From NCBI RefSeq assembly GCF_013297935.1, contig NZ_JAAFIX010000010.1, forward strand, positions 1-64,000: a DNA stretch of 64,000 nucleotides. Direction: 5' to 3'. Numbering within the stretch: position 1 is the first letter of the stretch; each line of letters starts with the position of its first letter. Below the pieces are notes generated by a model. The model did not search any database. It was not told where the DNA came from and saw nothing but the letters and a program-made list of their open reading frames with translations. The position numbers and the translations under genes are program-made. Source of the stretch: Rhodoferax sp. (GTDB lineage: Bacteria > Pseudomonadota > Gammaproteobacteria > Burkholderiales > Burkholderiaceae_C). Below, in pieces: positions 1-9,538 of this stretch.

Positions 1-126
1 AATCTTGCTATCGAATTAGGAGAAGACCCAGAACCGTGGATGATTGCGGCAATGCTAGAGAACAAGCATGAAGCCGCATTGATAGACAGGCTGCGATCAC
101 GCAAGCCAGAGTGGCGGAAGCTGTGA
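1..126 (+). CDS. C-terminal fragment of an unknown, possibly phage-type, protein
   Basis: An open frame enters from the left edge and ends at a TGA inside the tRNA-Ser gene. The 41 visible residues include EDPEPWMIAAMLE and RSRKPEWRKL, a charged helical tail of a small protein. I do not recognise it firmly; the style recalls small phage-related DNA-binding proteins (DUF3693-like), which is inference. The bases are visibly less GC-rich than the rest of the window, and the last codons are the antisense of the 3' end of the tRNA, which is the usual attachment site of tRNA-integrating elements. The start lies outside the window. Confidence 0.4.
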   Translation, partial: NLAIELGEDPEPWMIAAMLENKHEAALIDRLRSRKPEWRKL

Positions 127-201
127 GATTCGAACTCACGGAGGGGATAAACCCTCGCCGGTTTTCAAGACCGGTGCCTTAAACCGCTCGGCCAAGCTTC
201 C
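112..201 (-). tRNA. tRNA-Ser (anticodon UGA)
   Basis: The reverse strand folds as a class II tRNA of 90 nt including an encoded CCA end. The acceptor stem is GGAAGCT pairing with AGCTTCC, followed by discriminator G. The anticodon loop is CTTGAAA (anticodon TGA), there is a long variable arm typical of serine tRNAs, and the T loop is GTTCGAATC. It reads UCA and other UCN codons. The 3' end faces the left edge, where foreign-looking sequence begins directly. Confidence 0.96.
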
Positions 202-240
202 AGAGCTGCGTATTCTAACTGCGCGCAGCCGGGTTTTTTG

Positions 241-900
241 TCAGGCGGCTTTCAGCATGCCTTTGGTTTCGATGAAAGTGATCACTTCCTGCAGGCCGGT
301 CAGGTCTTTGAGGTTGGTCATGGCAAAGGGCTTCATGCCTTTGGGCGTGTTGCGCATGCGCTCGGTGTCAGCGCGCATCACCTCCAAATTGGCGCCCACG
401 TGGGGGGCCAGGTCGGTTTTGTTGATGACGAACAAATCGCTCTTGGTGATGCCGGGGCCGCCTTTGCGGGGAATCTTCTCGCCGGCCGCCACGTCGATCA
501 CGTAAATGGTCAGGTCGCTCAGCTCGGGGCTAAAGGTGGCGGCCAGGTTGTCGCCGCCGCTCTCCACAAACACGATGTCGGCATTGGGGAAGTCCACCAG
601 CATGCGATCGATGGCCTCTAGGTTGATGGAGCAGTCTTCGCGGATGGCGGTGTGCGGGCAGCCGCCGGTTTCCACGCCCATGATGCGCTCAGCAGCCAGC
701 GCGCCGCTCACGGTCAGCAGGCGCTGGTCTTCCTTGGTGTAGATGTCGTTGGTGATGGCGACCAGGTCGTACTGGTCGCGCATGGCCTTGCACAGCATTT
801 CGAGCAGGGTGGTTTTGCCGGAGCCCACGGGGCCGCCTATGCCTACGCGCAGGGGGGGAAGGGTCTTGGTGCGGTTGGCGATGTGGTGCAGTGCGGACAT
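241..900 (-). CDS. ureG: Urease accessory GTPase UreG
   Basis: This 219-residue SIMIBI-class GTPase provides GTP-driven nickel delivery to apo-urease in complex with UreD, UreF and UreE. Visible motifs are the P-loop GPVGSGKTT (residues 23-31), the nickel-binding CPH motif (81-83), [15 protein letters not shown] (113-127) and the base-specificity motif NKTD (160-163). The length is normal for the family and the start is an ATG. It is the last gene of the minus-strand ure operon, and a 58-bp gap to ureF holds a copy of the dispersed GCTAT repeat. Assignment is secure. Confidence 0.97.
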   Translation of the reverse strand: MSALHHIANRTKTLPPLRVGIGGPVGSGKTTLLEMLCKAMRDQYDLVAITNDIYTKEDQRLLTVSGALAAERIMGVETGGCPHTAIREDCSINLEAIDRMLVDFPNADIVFVESGGDNLAATFSPELSDLTIYVIDVAAGEKIPRKGGPGITKSDLFVINKTDLAPHVGANLEVMRADTERMRNTPKGMKPFAMTNLKDLTGLQEVITFIETKGMLKAA

Positions 901-907
901 AGTATTT

Positions 908-960
908 GCTATAAAAAAGTGAGCTGCTTGCGCAATGAATACGAAGGCTATAGCCTGATT
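908..960 (+). repeat. GCTAT-family dispersed repeat, copy 1
   Basis: It fits the consensus GCTAT-N10-AGCTGCTYGCGC-N11-GGGCTA-N2-GCC shared with nine other places in this window. It fills the gap between ureF and ureG inside the operon. The copy reads GCTATAAAAAAGTGAGCTGC and ends with GGCTATAGCC. Confidence 0.75.
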
Positions 961-1636
961 AGGACCTAAAAAGCCTGGAGTACTGCACTTCGTGCTGACT
1001 ACTCAGGATGGCCAGCATGGGGCTGAAGGCTTGGCGGGTGTCGTCGGTCACGCTCAGGGCGTCATCGACGGCGGCAGGAATCTCTGCGGTTAAGGCAGAC
1101 AGGATGCGCTGCCCGGCGCTCTGGCCCAGCGGCACCGCCTTGATGGCGGCCTGCATCATGTTCTCGGCCCAGCCGAAGGCAAAGGCGAGCAGGCACTCGC
1201 GCACCGGTGCTTGGGTCGCACTTGCGGCCAGCGCAAAGGCGACCGGGTAGGTGGGCTCCTGGCGGGCGAGCAGGGCGATTTGTGCGGGTGTGGCGGTGGT
1301 GTGGTTCTTCAGCCACTCCAGCAGGCTTTTGCCCATTTGCTCGGTCTGGGCGCGCAGTTCGGCGCTCTCGCGCGTCTGTAGCACCCAGGCGTTGAGCTCG
1401 GCAATCCGGGGCTGGTCGTCTGCGCGCCAGGCGGCAATCGCTTGCGCCACCACCGGTAGCTCCGAGCGGGCCAGTGTCATGTGCAGCTGGTCGACCAGCC
1501 AGACGGATGCTTCACTTTCTGTAGCAGCTCGCGCAGTATCTACCGCGGCTTCCAGGCATTCTGAGTATGAAAAACCGCCAATGGGCAAGGCCGGGGAGGC
1601 CAGCCACATGAGCTGCATCAGGCTGCTGTCGAGCAT
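959..1636 (-). CDS. ureF: Urease accessory protein UreF
   Basis: A cytosolic all-helical chaperone of 225 residues that bridges UreD and UreG in the urease activation complex. The N-terminus has the family signature [18 protein letters not shown], and [16 protein letters not shown] near residue 170 matches the conserved C-terminal helix region. The start is an ATG 12 nt after the ureE stop. Residues about 26-43 are encoded by DNA that matches the antisense strand of the GCTAT dispersed repeat, without an obvious length change against the usual UreF layout. Confidence 0.95.
   Translation of the reverse strand: MLDSSLMQLMWLASPALPIGGFSYSECLEAAVDTARAATESEASVWLVDQLHMTLARSELPVVAQAIAAWRADDQPRIAELNAWVLQTRESAELRAQTEQMGKSLLEWLKNHTTATPAQIALLARQEPTYPVAFALAASATQAPVRECLLAFAFGWAENMMQAAIKAVPLGQSAGQRILSALTAEIPAAVDDALSVTDDTRQAFSPMLAILSSQHEVQYSRLFRS
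1509..1562 (+). repeat. GCTAT-family repeat, copy 2 (inside ureF)
   Basis: The plus strand reads GCTTCACTTTCTGTAGCAGC, then CTCGCGCAGTATCTACCGCG and GCTTCCAGGC. It shares GCAGTATCTACCG and the following GGCT with the copy in ureJ, so it is probably a real member although its first block is degenerate. It lies antisense to ureF. Confidence 0.55.
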
Positions 1637-1648
1637 GGTGTGATTCGT

Positions 1649-2323
1649 TTACTGGTCGCCGTGGTGGTGACCATGGTCATGATCGTGCCCATGGTTGCAG
1701 TCGGGGCCATGCACATGCGGCTTGGCTTGCACCGCCACTGGAATGCCGCGCAGGGTGGCAGCTGGCTTGGGCGCATGGTCATGGTTATGGCCGGCGTGGG
1801 AATGGCCGTGGTCATGCCCATGATCGTGATCGTGATCGTGTCCATGGTGATGCCCGCCGTGGTGGCCGCCGGTGGCATACGCCCCGTTTTCGGGCTCAAA
1901 GGCCTCGTCCACCGCGTTCACGATCAGGTGCATGGCGCGCAGCATGTCGGCCAGCACGTGGTCGGGCTCAATCTTCAGGTGGTCGGGCTGCAGCTCGATG
2001 GGCACATGGCGGTTGCCCAGGTGGTAGGCAGCGCGGATCAGGTCAAACGGCGTGCCGTGGTTGCGGCAGTGGGTGATCTTCAGCACCGCTTGCGGCGCGG
2101 CGTGGGCCACGATGAGCGAGCCGTCCTCGGCCACCAGCACATCGCCACCGCGCACCACGGTGCCACGGGGCAAAAACACGCCGATCTGGCGGCCCGCGGA
2201 GTCGGTGGCGTCAAAACGGCTTTTCTGGCGCACGTCCCAGTCCAGCTCGACGGTGGTGGCGCGCTTGACGAGGACCGGTGCCAGGCCTTGGCCTTGGGGG
2301 ATGCATTTGGAGACTTGGAGCAT
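1649..2323 (-). CDS. ureE: Urease nickel metallochaperone UreE
   Basis: UreE carries Ni(II) to the UreDFG complex. The 224-residue protein has the peptide-binding N domain, the metal-binding core with YHLGNRHVPIEL (residues 100-111) and an unusually long histidine/aspartate-rich tail: His-Asp-Gly runs at about 153-183 and again at 203-221, separated by a short Ala/Pro segment. Such tails store several nickel ions. The start is an ATG. The spacing to ureF is 12 bp, and the gap to the GNAT gene upstream is about 56 bp. Confidence 0.96.
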   Translation of the reverse strand: MLQVSKCIPQGQGLAPVLVKRATTVELDWDVRQKSRFDATDSAGRQIGVFLPRGTVVRGGDVLVAEDGSLIVAHAAPQAVLKITHCRNHGTPFDLIRAAYHLGNRHVPIELQPDHLKIEPDHVLADMLRAMHLIVNAVDEAFEPENGAYATGGHHGGHHHGHDHDHDHGHDHGHSHAGHNHDHAPKPAATLRGIPVAVQAKPHVHGPDCNHGHDHDHGHHHGDQ

Positions 2324-2379
2324 AAAAATTCAGGAGTTCTAGTAGTTGGCCGCATTGTGGCGCAGGGGCGCCAGCACAC

Positions 2380-2838
2380 TCAGGTAAGGGCCTTCGTCAT
2401 GAACCGACTCCAGGGATCAATCTGGTAGTCCGCAAAAGGACCGCACTCCGCAAAGCCCTCGCTTTCATACAAGCGGTGTGCCGGGAAGAACGGGGCGTTG
2501 GTGCCGGTTTCCAAGCTGATGTGCTGCACACCTTGTAGGCGTGCAGCGGCTTCCATATGGCGCAGCAGTGCGCGCGCAACTCCTTTGCGTTCATGGCCTG
2601 CGGCGGTGCGCATGGACTTGAGTTCGGCATGCGCGGCACTGTGCCTTTTGAGCGCGCCACAGCCCATGAGGGCATCCCCGTCCCAGGCCGTCCAAAAGGT
2701 AATAGACGGATGGCGCAAGGCGTCCAGATCGAGGGCGTGCACGCTTTCGGGTGGTGAGTGCTGGTGCATTGCATCTAGGTGCACTTGCAGCAAGGCGGCA
2801 ATAGCCTTGCCCTGCAGGTCATCGATGCGAATGTCCAT
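2380..2838 (-). CDS. GNAT-family N-acetyltransferase
   Basis: A 152-residue single-domain GNAT acetyltransferase. The fold's acetyl-CoA loop is visible as AAGHERKGVARALLRHME (around residues 80-97), followed by SLETGTN and YESEGFAECGPF near the C-terminus. The substrate is unknown. It sits inside the urease operon, 18 bp after ureC and before ureE, an arrangement I know from related Burkholderiales, but no role in urease maturation is established. I chose the ATG giving MDIRIDD; a TTG nine bases upstream is also in frame. Confidence 0.85.
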   Translation of the reverse strand: MDIRIDDLQGKAIAALLQVHLDAMHQHSPPESVHALDLDALRHPSITFWTAWDGDALMGCGALKRHSAAHAELKSMRTAAGHERKGVARALLRHMEAAARLQGVQHISLETGTNAPFFPAHRLYESEGFAECGPFADYQIDPWSRFMTKALT

Positions 2839-2856
2839 AACGTGCAATCGGAAACT

Positions 2857-4575
2857 TCAGAACAAAAAGTACCGCTGCGCCATCGGCAACTTGACTGCTG
2901 GCTCGCAGGTCAGCAACTGGCCGTCGGCGCGCACGCTGTAGGTTTGCGCGTCGATTTCCATGGTGGGCAGGTAGCTGTTGTGCACCATGTGCTGTTTGCG
3001 TACGCCACGGATGTTTTTCACCGCACTCACGTTTTTGGCCAGGCCAAAGCGCTCCTTGATTCCGTCGTTCAAACCCGCTAGCGACACAAAGGTGAACGAG
3101 CCGCGGTGCAATGCGCCACCGAAGCTGCCGAACATGGGGCGGTAGTGCACCGGCTGCGGGGTGGGGATAGACGCGTTCGGGTCGCCCATGGCGGCGTGGG
3201 CGATGAAGCCGCCTTTCAAAATCAGAGCGGGTTTGACGCCGAAGAAAGCGGGTTTGTAGATCACCAAGTCGGCCCACTTGCCGACTTCGATGCTGCCCAC
3301 TTCGTGGCTGATGCCGTGCGAAATCGCAGGGTTGATGGTGTATTTGGCCACATAGCGTTTGGCGCGGAAGTTGTCGTTGCGCACACTGTCTTCGGGCAAG
3401 CTGCCGCGCTGCGACTTCATCTTGTCGGCCGTCTGCCAGGTGCGGATGATGACTTCGCCCACGCGGCCCATGGCCTGGCTGTCGCTGCTCATCATGGAGA
3501 TTGCGCCCATGTCGTGCAGGATGTCTTCCGCCGCAATGGTTTCTTTGCGGATGCGGCTCTCGGCAAAGGCCAAATCTTCGGCAATGCCCGCGTCCAGGTG
3601 GTGGCAGACCATCAGCATGTCCACATGCTCGTCCAGTGTGTTCTGGGTGTAGGGCATGGTGGGGTTGGTGGAGCTGGGCAAAAAGTTGGCTTGGCCTACC
3701 ACTTTCAAGATGTCCGGGGCGTGGCCGCCACCTGCGCCTTCGGTGTGAAAGGCGCACAGGCCGCGGCCCTTGGTGGCCTCGATGGTGTTTTCTACAAAAC
3801 CGGATTCGTTGAGCGTGTCTGAGTGCAGGGCTACCTGAATCTCGGTTTCGTCGGCCACGTCCAGGCAGTTGCTGATGGCGGCCGGGGTGCTGCCCCAGTC
3901 TTCATGCAGTTTGAGACCGATCACACCCGCGTTGATCTGCTCGTGCAGCGCCGCGGGCAAACTGGCGTTGCCCTTGCCGAAAAATCCGAGGTTCATGGGG
4001 AATGCATCGGCCGCTTGCAGCATGCGCTCGATGTTCCAGGGGCCGGGGGTGCAGGTGGTGGCAAAGGTGCCGGTGGCGGGGCCGGTGCCGCCGCCCATCA
4101 TGGTGGTCACGCCGCTGGAGAGGGCCTCTTCAATCTGCTGCGGGCAGATGAAGTGAATATGGCAGTCAATGCCACCTGCGGTGACGATGTTGCCTTCGCA
4201 ACTGATGATCTCGGTGCCTGGCCCGATGATGATGTCCACACCCGGCTGGGTGTCCGGGTTGCCGGCTTTGCCGATGCCCACAATGCGCCCGCCTTTGAGG
4301 CCAATGTCGGCCTTGACGATGCCCCAGTGGTCCAGGATGAGAGCGTTGGTGAGCACGCAGTCCACGGCGCCTTCGGCACGGGTACGTTGCGACTGCGCCA
4401 TGCCGTCGCGAATGGTTTTGCCGCCGCCGAACTTCACCTCTTCGCCATAGCTGCCCGCAGCCAAGGTGTAGTCTTTTTCGACCTCGATGATCAGGCCGGT
4501 ATCGGCCAGGCGCACGCGGTCGCCCGTGGTGGGGCCGAAGATTTCCGCGTAGGCGCGGCGTCCAATCGTTGCCAT
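2857..4575 (-). CDS. ureC: Urease alpha subunit UreC
   Basis: The catalytic subunit of urease (urea + H2O to 2 NH3 + CO2), cytosolic, 572 residues. The active-site residues are present: the HIH nickel ligands (H139, H141), the lysine to be carbamylated in GLKLHEDWG (K222), ligands H251 and H277, the mobile-flap Cys-His in MVCHHLD (C324, H325) and the Asp ligand in [12 protein letters not shown] (D365). I chose the ATG giving [16 protein letters not shown], with a GGGAG Shine-Dalgarno upstream; an in-frame TTG two codons earlier is less likely. It starts 2 bp after ureB ends. Confidence 0.98.
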   Translation of the reverse strand: MATIGRRAYAEIFGPTTGDRVRLADTGLIIEVEKDYTLAAGSYGEEVKFGGGKTIRDGMAQSQRTRAEGAVDCVLTNALILDHWGIVKADIGLKGGRIVGIGKAGNPDTQPGVDIIIGPGTEIISCEGNIVTAGGIDCHIHFICPQQIEEALSSGVTTMMGGGTGPATGTFATTCTPGPWNIERMLQAADAFPMNLGFFGKGNASLPAALHEQINAGVIGLKLHEDWGSTPAAISNCLDVADETEIQVALHSDTLNESGFVENTIEATKGRGLCAFHTEGAGGGHAPDILKVVGQANFLPSSTNPTMPYTQNTLDEHVDMLMVCHHLDAGIAEDLAFAESRIRKETIAAEDILHDMGAISMMSSDSQAMGRVGEVIIRTWQTADKMKSQRGSLPEDSVRNDNFRAKRYVAKYTINPAISHGISHEVGSIEVGKWADLVIYKPAFFGVKPALILKGGFIAHAAMGDPNASIPTPQPVHYRPMFGSFGGALHRGSFTFVSLAGLNDGIKERFGLAKNVSAVKNIRGVRKQHMVHNSYLPTMEIDAQTYSVRADGQLLTCEPAVKLPMAQRYFLF

Positions 4576-4577
4576 AG

Positions 4578-4883
4578 TCAAAGACTCCCTTGGGTCAGGC
4601 CGCGAAAGCCGTAAATCATGCGGTCACCGGCAATATCGACCAGCTCCACAGTGCGTTGCTGGCCGGGCTCGAAGCGCACGGCTGAGCCGGAGGCGATGTT
4701 CAGGCGCATGCCTTGCGCAGCAACGCGGTCAAAGCCGAGTGCGCCGTTGGTTTCGGCAAAGTGGTAGTGCGAGCCGACCTGGATGGGCCGGTCTGACTGG
4801 TTTTGCACCACCACCGTTACGGTGCGGCGGCCGGTGTTGAGCAGGTGCTCGCCGTCGTCAAGAATGAGTTCGCCGGGGATCAT
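4578..4883 (-). CDS. ureB: Urease beta subunit UreB
   Basis: Structural beta subunit of the three-chain bacterial urease, 101 residues starting [16 protein letters not shown]. The conserved [11 protein letters not shown] and [20 protein letters not shown] segments are intact. The frame stays open upstream of the chosen ATG, but that extension is not UreB-like and would run into ureJ. It begins 10 bp after the ureJ stop and ends 2 bp before ureC. Confidence 0.97.
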   Translation of the reverse strand: MIPGELILDDGEHLLNTGRRTVTVVVQNQSDRPIQVGSHYHFAETNGALGFDRVAAQGMRLNIASGSAVRFEPGQQRTVELVDIAGDRMIYGFRGLTQGSL

Positions 4884-4893
4884 GGTCGGTGCC

Positions 4894-5487
4894 TCAGAGT
4901 TGGCTGAACAAATAAACGCCCGCCACACCCAGACTGCTGCCCACGGTAGCCAGCACAGGGGCGCTGCGCGCTGCCAACCAGCGGCGGATCGACAGGCCAA
5001 CGCCCACACCGCCGAGGTGCAGTACCGCAGTGGTCAACACAAAGCCTGCTGCATAGCCGGCAAAGCCGGTCTGCGGGGTTTCCGCACCATGGGCCAGACC
5101 GTGCAGCGAGGCTGCGACCGCAACCAGGCCCAGCCCGAAGGCGGGGGGCATTGGCTTGGCGGCCACCACGAGCATCAGGCCGAACAGCGACACCGACAGG
5201 GCAATCGCATGCTCTAAGTAAGGAATCGTCACGCCGCTCGCACCCAGCATTGCGCTGATTAGCAGCGCCATCAGAAAGGTGGCGGGGCCTTGCCAGGCCT
5301 TGTGGGCGGGGAAAGCGCTCACCGACCACAGGCCTACGGCCACCATGGCGAGCAAGTGGTCCAGCCCGAAGGGGTGGGCCAAGCCTTCCATGAGACTATG
5401 GGTTCCATGGCCTGTATGGGCCATAGCCCCGGTAGATACTGCACCAGCAGCTATGAAAAGAAGAGCGGATTTCAGGATTTTGGACAT
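4894..5487 (-). CDS. ureJ: HupE/UreJ-family membrane protein
   Basis: A six-helix HupE/UreJ membrane protein of 197 residues, proposed to move nickel across the inner membrane for urease or hydrogenase. After the N-terminal hydrophobic segment the mature part starts [21 protein letters not shown], with the conserved His-rich start and the HPFGLDH motif that is the family hallmark. The ATG at 5487 has GGAG seven bases upstream and is preferred over one 27 bases earlier. It lies between ureA and ureB, splitting the structural genes. Its signal segment (residues 8-25) is encoded by a copy of the GCTAT repeat. Confidence 0.9.
   Translation of the reverse strand: MSKILKSALLFIAAGAVSTGAMAHTGHGTHSLMEGLAHPFGLDHLLAMVAVGLWSVSAFPAHKAWQGPATFLMALLISAMLGASGVTIPYLEHAIALSVSLFGLMLVVAAKPMPPAFGLGLVAVAASLHGLAHGAETPQTGFAGYAAGFVLTTAVLHLGGVGVGLSIRRWLAARSAPVLATVGSSLGVAGVYLFSQL
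5412..5466 (-). repeat. GCTAT-family repeat, copy 3 (ureJ signal peptide)
   Basis: On the minus strand it reads GCTCTTCTTTTCATAGCTGC, then TGGTGCAGTATCTACCGGGG and CTATGGCC. It is in frame with ureJ and encodes [17 protein letters not shown], the hydrophobic core and cleavage region of the signal sequence. Confidence 0.7.
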
Positions 5488-5510
5488 TGCTTTCTCCGGG
5501 AAATGGGTGT

Positions 5511-5813
5511 TCATACGATCGGCTGGTGCACGGTGACGAGCTTGGTGCCGTCGGGGAAGGTGGCTTCCACCTGAATGTCCGGAATCATCTCGGCAATGCC
5601 CTCCATGACATCAGCGCGGGTGAGCACGGCGCGGCCTTCACTCATGAGCTGGGCCACGGTCTTGCCATCGCGGGCACCTTCCATCACGGCGGCGCTGATG
5701 AGGGCAATGGCTTCGGGGTAATTGAGTTTCACGCCACGCGCTTTGCGCCGCTCCGCCAGCAAGGCGGCGGTGAAGATGAGCAACTTGTCTTTCTCGCGGG
5801 GAGTGAGTTCCAT
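5511..5813 (-). CDS. ureA: Urease gamma subunit UreA
   Basis: The small structural subunit, 100 residues, first gene of the operon. It starts [20 protein letters not shown] and carries the conserved [13 protein letters not shown] and [20 protein letters not shown] segments. The upstream in-frame extension is not conserved, so I used the internal ATG. The 113-bp divergent gap to the permease-kinase gene must hold the ure promoter. Confidence 0.97.
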   Translation of the reverse strand: MELTPREKDKLLIFTAALLAERRKARGVKLNYPEAIALISAAVMEGARDGKTVAQLMSEGRAVLTRADVMEGIAEMIPDIQVEATFPDGTKLVTVHQPIV

Positions 5814-5877
5814 GATCGGTCCGGTGTGTCTGCAGATGGTGCATCGTAAGCAAAGCCCGTGCCCTGTGGTGGTGCCA

Positions 5878-5893
5878 TACGCCAAAGGCCGCA
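5878..5893. promoter_or_regulatory. Possible half-site of the urtA-type operator
   Basis: TACGCC followed by a poorly conserved right half lies in the 113-bp divergent region between ureA and the permease-kinase gene. It matches one arm of the perfect TACGCC-N4-GGCGTA palindrome found before urtA, but only four of six bases of the other arm. Confidence 0.25.
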
Positions 5894-5911
5894 GGCCGGT
5901 GGCATGGAAAC

Positions 5912-5930
5912 TGCACCCTGCAGGGGGTGC
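5912..5930 (+). promoter_or_regulatory. Hairpin covering the GTG start of the permease-kinase
   Basis: GCACCC and GGGTGC pair around a short loop, and the right arm contains the GTG start codon and its G-rich upstream bases. If transcribed, the hairpin would hide the start region; translational control is inference. Confidence 0.35.
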
Positions 5931-8900
5931 CTATCGACCTCCCCCCCCCGCCGACCCCTGAAGCGCCCGCCCAGCGGGTGGTCAAAATCCGTCGCGACTA
6001 CAACAACTGGGTGGCCAGCGAGACCATGGAGGATTACGCCCTGCGCTTCACGCCGCAGCGTTTTCGCAAATGGTCGGAGTGGCGGGTGGCCAACACGGCG
6101 TTCGGCGCGGCATCGTTCTTGATTCTGGAAGCCGTGGGCGCCACGCTGCTGGTGCAATACGGGTTTGTGAATGCCTTTTGGGCCATTCTGATGACGGGGC
6201 TGGTGATCTTTCTGGCGGGCTTGCCTATCAGTGTGTACGCCGCCCGCTACGGGGTGGACATGGACTTGCTCACGCGTGGCGCGGGCTTTGGCTACATCGG
6301 TTCCACGCTCACCTCGCTCATCTATGCCTCGTTCACCTTCATCTTCTTTGCGCTGGAGGCGGCTGTTATGGCCTATGCGCTGGAGCTGGCGCTGGACATA
6401 CCGCCCACCTGGGGCTACCTGATTTGTGCGGTGGTGGTGATCCCGCTGGTCACCCACGGCGTGTCCACCATCAGTCGCTTGCAGATTTGGACGCAGCCTA
6501 TCTGGCTGGTGATGTTGGTAGTGCCATTCGGCTTTGTTTTGGTGCGCGACCCGCAGGCTTTTGTGGGTATCACGCACTATGCTGGTGAAAAAGGTCCGGC
6601 AGGGGGTTTCGATCTGCACTTGTTTGGTGCTGCACTCACGGTGGGTATTGCCCTCATGACCCAGATGGGCGAGCAGGCCGACTATCTGCGCTTCATGCCC
6701 CAGCGCACAGCCACTAACCGGGTCGCTTGGTGGACCGGGGTGCTGGTGGGGGGGCCGGGTTGGGTCGTGCTGGGCGTTATCAAAATGCTGGGGGGCGCCT
6801 ATCTGGCCTATTTGGCCATTCAGCACAGTGTGCCGACCGACCGCGCCGTGGACCCCAACCAGATGTACCTGGCCGCCTACGAGTACGTGTTCCCCACACT
6901 GGGTTGGGCGGTCGCGGCGACGGCGGTGTTTGTGGTGGTGTCGCAGCTCAAGATCAATGTGACCAATGCCTACGCCGGCTCGCTGGCTTGGAGCAACTTC
7001 TTCTCGCGGCTCACGCACAGCCATCCCGGCCGGGTGGTGTGGGTGCTGTTCAACAGCGTGATTGCGTTCATGCTGATGGAGATGAATGTGTTTCAGGCGC
7101 TCGGCGAGGTGCTGGGCTTGTATTCCAACATCGCCATCGCGTGGATCATGGCCGTGGTGGCGGACCTGGTCATCAACAAGCCGCTGGGCCTCTCGCCCAA
7201 GGGTATTGAATTCAAGCGGGCGCACTTGTACGACATCAACCCCGTGGGCGTGGGAGCCATGGCCATGGCGTCGTTGTTGTCCATCCTGGCTTACCTCGGC
7301 CTCTTTGGGGAGCTGGCCAAGGCATTTTCGGCGGTGGTGGCCTTGGTCACCGCCATGGTGACGTCGCCCTTGATTGCGTGGTGGACTCAAGGCAAGTACT
7401 ACCTTGCGCGCGCAAGCACCGGAAGTTTGGTCGGCCATGCGTTTTGCGCAGGTCAAGGAGGAGCCTGCGCAGCAGGCGGGGGACACGGAGCAAAGCGCAT
7501 GGTCGTCCAAACTCCAGCGCCCGGTGGGGCGCCCCAAGTGCAGCGTTGCGTCATCTGCGAGCGCGAATACGAGGGGCCGGACATGGCCCATTGCCCGGCT
7601 TACCAAGGTGCCATTTGCTCGCTGTGCTGCACGCTGGATGCCCGCTGCGGCGACATGTGCAAACCGCACGCCAATCTGGCGACCCAGTGGTCGGGGGCAC
7701 TGCGCTGGCTGCTCCCACGCCGCGTGTGGCCTTTTCTGGATACGGGTCTCGGGCACTTTTTGTTGCTGATGCTGGTGATTCTGCCGATCCTGGCCACCGT
7801 GTTTGCCATGTTCTACCAGCAGGAGCTGGGCAATCTGGCCAGCTGGTCCGGTTCGCGCGACGGAGTGGCAGCGGTGCTGCGCTCCGGCTTCAGCAAAACT
7901 TTTGCAGCACTTATGTTGATGTCGTGCATCGTGGCGTGGTGGCTGGTGCTGGCGCACAAGAGTCGCCAGGTGGCCCAGGAGGAATCCAACCGGCAGAGCC
8001 ATTTGTTGTTGCAAGAAATCGAGTCTCACCGCCAGACCGATATGGCCCTGCAAGAAGCCAAGCGCGTGGCCGAGCAGGCCCGCCAAGCCGCCGAGGCTGC
8101 CAATCAGGCCAAGAGCCGCTACATCAGCGCCATCAGCCACGAACTGCGTACTCCGCTCAACAGCATCCTCGGTTACGCGCAGCTCATGGGGGAAGACGCG
8201 GCCATCCCACCCCACCGCAAGCAGGCGGTGAGCGTGATCAAACGCGGGGGCGAGCATCTGCTCTCGTTGATTGAAGGCACGCTGGACATGGCGCACATTG
8301 AGAGCGGCAAGCTCACACTCAATGTGAAGCCCATGCAGTTCGCCAACGGCATGGCCGAGCTGGCCGGCATGTTTGAGCTGCAAGCAGCGGCCAAGGGCCT
8401 GCAGTTTCAGTTCGAGGTACTGGGGAATGTGCCGGAGTGGGTGCGGGCGGATGAAAAACGCTTGCGCCAGATCTGTATCAACCTGCTGGGCAATGCCATC
8501 AAATTCACGGCCACGGGGAGCGTGCGCTTGGTGCTGCGCTATGCACGGGAGATGGCACACATCGAGATTCATGACACCGGGCCGGGCATGCCGGCCCAGG
8601 AGCTAGACCGCATTTTCGAGCCCTTCACCCGGGGCTCCACGGCGGCTTCGGGGGCTGCAGTGGCGTCCGGTGGCTCGGGCTTGGGGTTGACGATTGCCAA
8701 GATGCTCACCGACCTGATGGGTGGCGAGTTGTCTGCCACCAGTGTGCTCGGGCAGGGCTCGGTGTTCAAGGTGCGCTTGTTTTTGCCGGACCTGCACATG
8801 CCTGCTGCCAGCGCCCAGCGCTTGGCCGCCCACAGCAAGCCGCGCGTGGCCTACGCCGGGGCACGCCGCAAAGTGCTGGTGGTGGACAACGAAGAGGCCG

Positions 8901-9538
8901 ACCGCGAGTTGCTGGTGAGCCTGTTGGAGCCTTTGGGTTTTGAAGTGCGCACTGCGGCCAGCGGTCACGATTGCCTGGACCTGTTGGCCGCCGGCCTGCA
9001 GCCTGATGTGGTGTTGCTGGACCTGGCCATGCCCGGCATCGATGGCTGGGAAACCCTACGTCGCATTCGGGGCTATGCGGCGCTGGGGGGCAGCCAGCCA
9101 CAGGTGGCCATTGTGTCGGCCAATGCCTTTGACCGGGGGCTGGACAACGGTTTGGGTCTGCCGCCCGAGGACTTTATCGTCAAGCCGGTGCGCCACAGCG
9201 AGCTGCTGGACTGGCTGGAACGCCGGCTGGAGCTGGTGTGGGTGGACAAGCCCGCGCCTGAAACTCCCCGGCACACCGCCCCGCAAGTGGCAGACGGTGT
9301 GCAGCCTGTGGCGGTGGGCGCGTTGCCTGCCAGTGCCTGCCGCGCTTTGCTGGAGGTGGCGCGCTTGGGCTACTACAGGGGTGTTTTGAACCAGCTGCAG
9401 AGTCTGCAGGTGCAGCACCCCGAGTGTGCGGCCTTCATTGCGCAACAGGAGGCGCTGGCCCGCCAGTACCAGTTTGAAACCATGGCTGAACAACTGCAGA
9501 AAGTGCTCGATGCAAGCCCCGCTGATGAACTCCGTTGA
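5927..9538 (+). CDS. NCS1 permease fused to hybrid histidine kinase
   Basis: A 1203-residue membrane sensor. Residues ~20-490 are an NCS1 (cytosine/purine/allantoin-type) permease with about 12 helices. A linker follows, then a Cys-rich module at ~541-580 (spacing C-x2-C-x11-C-x7-C-x2-CC-x5-C-x3-C, containing [13 protein letters not shown]). Two further helices lie at ~605-680, then a coiled coil, HisKA with SHELRTPL (His738), HATPase with the N and G boxes (~845-960), and a receiver with Asp1032 in LLDLAMPG. A short helical tail follows. The GTG start is the first usable codon in the frame. It probably senses a nitrogenous ligand (nucleobase or urea) and signals to the next gene. Residues ~497-535 come from a palindromic repeat. 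Confidence 0.9.
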   Translation: MPIDLPPPPTPEAPAQRVVKIRRDYNNWVASETMEDYALRFTPQRFRKWSEWRVANTAFGAASFLILEAVGATLLVQYGFVNAFWAILMTGLVIFLAGLPISVYAARYGVDMDLLTRGAGFGYIGSTLTSLIYASFTFIFFALEAAVMAYALELALDIPPTWGYLICAVVVIPLVTHGVSTISRLQIWTQPIWLVMLVVPFGFVLVRDPQAFVGITHYAGEKGPAGGFDLHLFGAALTVGIALMTQMGEQADYLRFMPQRTATNRVAWWTGVLVGGPGWVVLGVIKMLGGAYLAYLAIQHSVPTDRAVDPNQMYLAAYEYVFPTLGWAVAATAVFVVVSQLKINVTNAYAGSLAWSNFFSRLTHSHPGRVVWVLFNSVIAFMLMEMNVFQALGEVLGLYSNIAIAWIMAVVADLVINKPLGLSPKGIEFKRAHLYDINPVGVGAMAMASLLSILAYLGLFGELAKAFSAVVALVTAMVTSPLIAWWTQGKYYLARASTGSLVGHAFCAGQGGACAAGGGHGAKRMVVQTPAPGGAPQVQRCVICEREYEGPDMAHCPAYQGAICSLCCTLDARCGDMCKPHANLATQWSGALRWLLPRRVWPFLDTGLGHFLLLMLVILPILATVFAMFYQQELGNLASWSGSRDGVAAVLRSGFSKTFAALMLMSCIVAWWLVLAHKSRQVAQEESNRQSHLLLQEIESHRQTDMALQEAKRVAEQARQAAEAANQAKSRYISAISHELRTPLNSILGYAQLMGEDAAIPPHRKQAVSVIKRGGEHLLSLIEGTLDMAHIESGKLTLNVKPMQFANGMAELAGMFELQAAAKGLQFQFEVLGNVPEWVRADEKRLRQICINLLGNAIKFTATGSVRLVLRYAREMAHIEIHDTGPGMPAQELDRIFEPFTRGSTAASGAAVASGGSGLGLTIAKMLTDLMGGELSATSVLGQGSVFKVRLFLPDLHMPAASAQRLAAHSKPRVAYAGARRKVLVVDNEEADRELLVSLLEPLGFEVRTAASGHDCLDLLAAGLQPDVVLLDLAMPGIDGWETLRRIRGYAALGGSQPQVAIVSANAFDRGLDNGLGLPPEDFIVKPVRHSELLDWLERRLELVWVDKPAPETPRHTAPQVADGVQPVAVGALPASACRALLEVARLGYYRGVLNQLQSLQVQHPECAAFIAQQEALARQYQFETMAEQLQKVLDASPADELR
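7414..7530 (+). repeat. Arm-variable palindromic repeat, family B copy 1
   Basis: The core TGCGCAGGTCAAGGAGGAGC and GGCGGGGGACACGGAGCA are shared with the copy at 39.6 kb. The arms are GTTTGGTCGGCCATGCG and CGCATGGTCGTCCAAAC, nearly perfect inverted repeats but unrelated to the arms of the other copy. It lies in frame inside the kinase linker. Confidence 0.75.

Noticed and set aside
205..238. GCTGCG ... CGCAGC hairpin followed by a T-run near the ureG end
   Set aside because: It has terminator form only for plus-strand transcription, whereas the adjacent tRNA and ureG are on the minus strand; it might end readthrough from the left, but nothing supports that.
1618..2428. Open frames opposite ureE with Met/Val/Thr-rich products
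   Set aside because: They are the complement of the histidine-rich tail codons of ureE, a low-complexity artefact.
5729..8572. A 947-codon open frame on the minus strand opposite the permease-kinase
   Set aside because: It overlaps the ureA frame and the kinase gene, has His/Gln/Arg-rich composition typical of antisense frames in GC-rich DNA, and contains no domain pattern.
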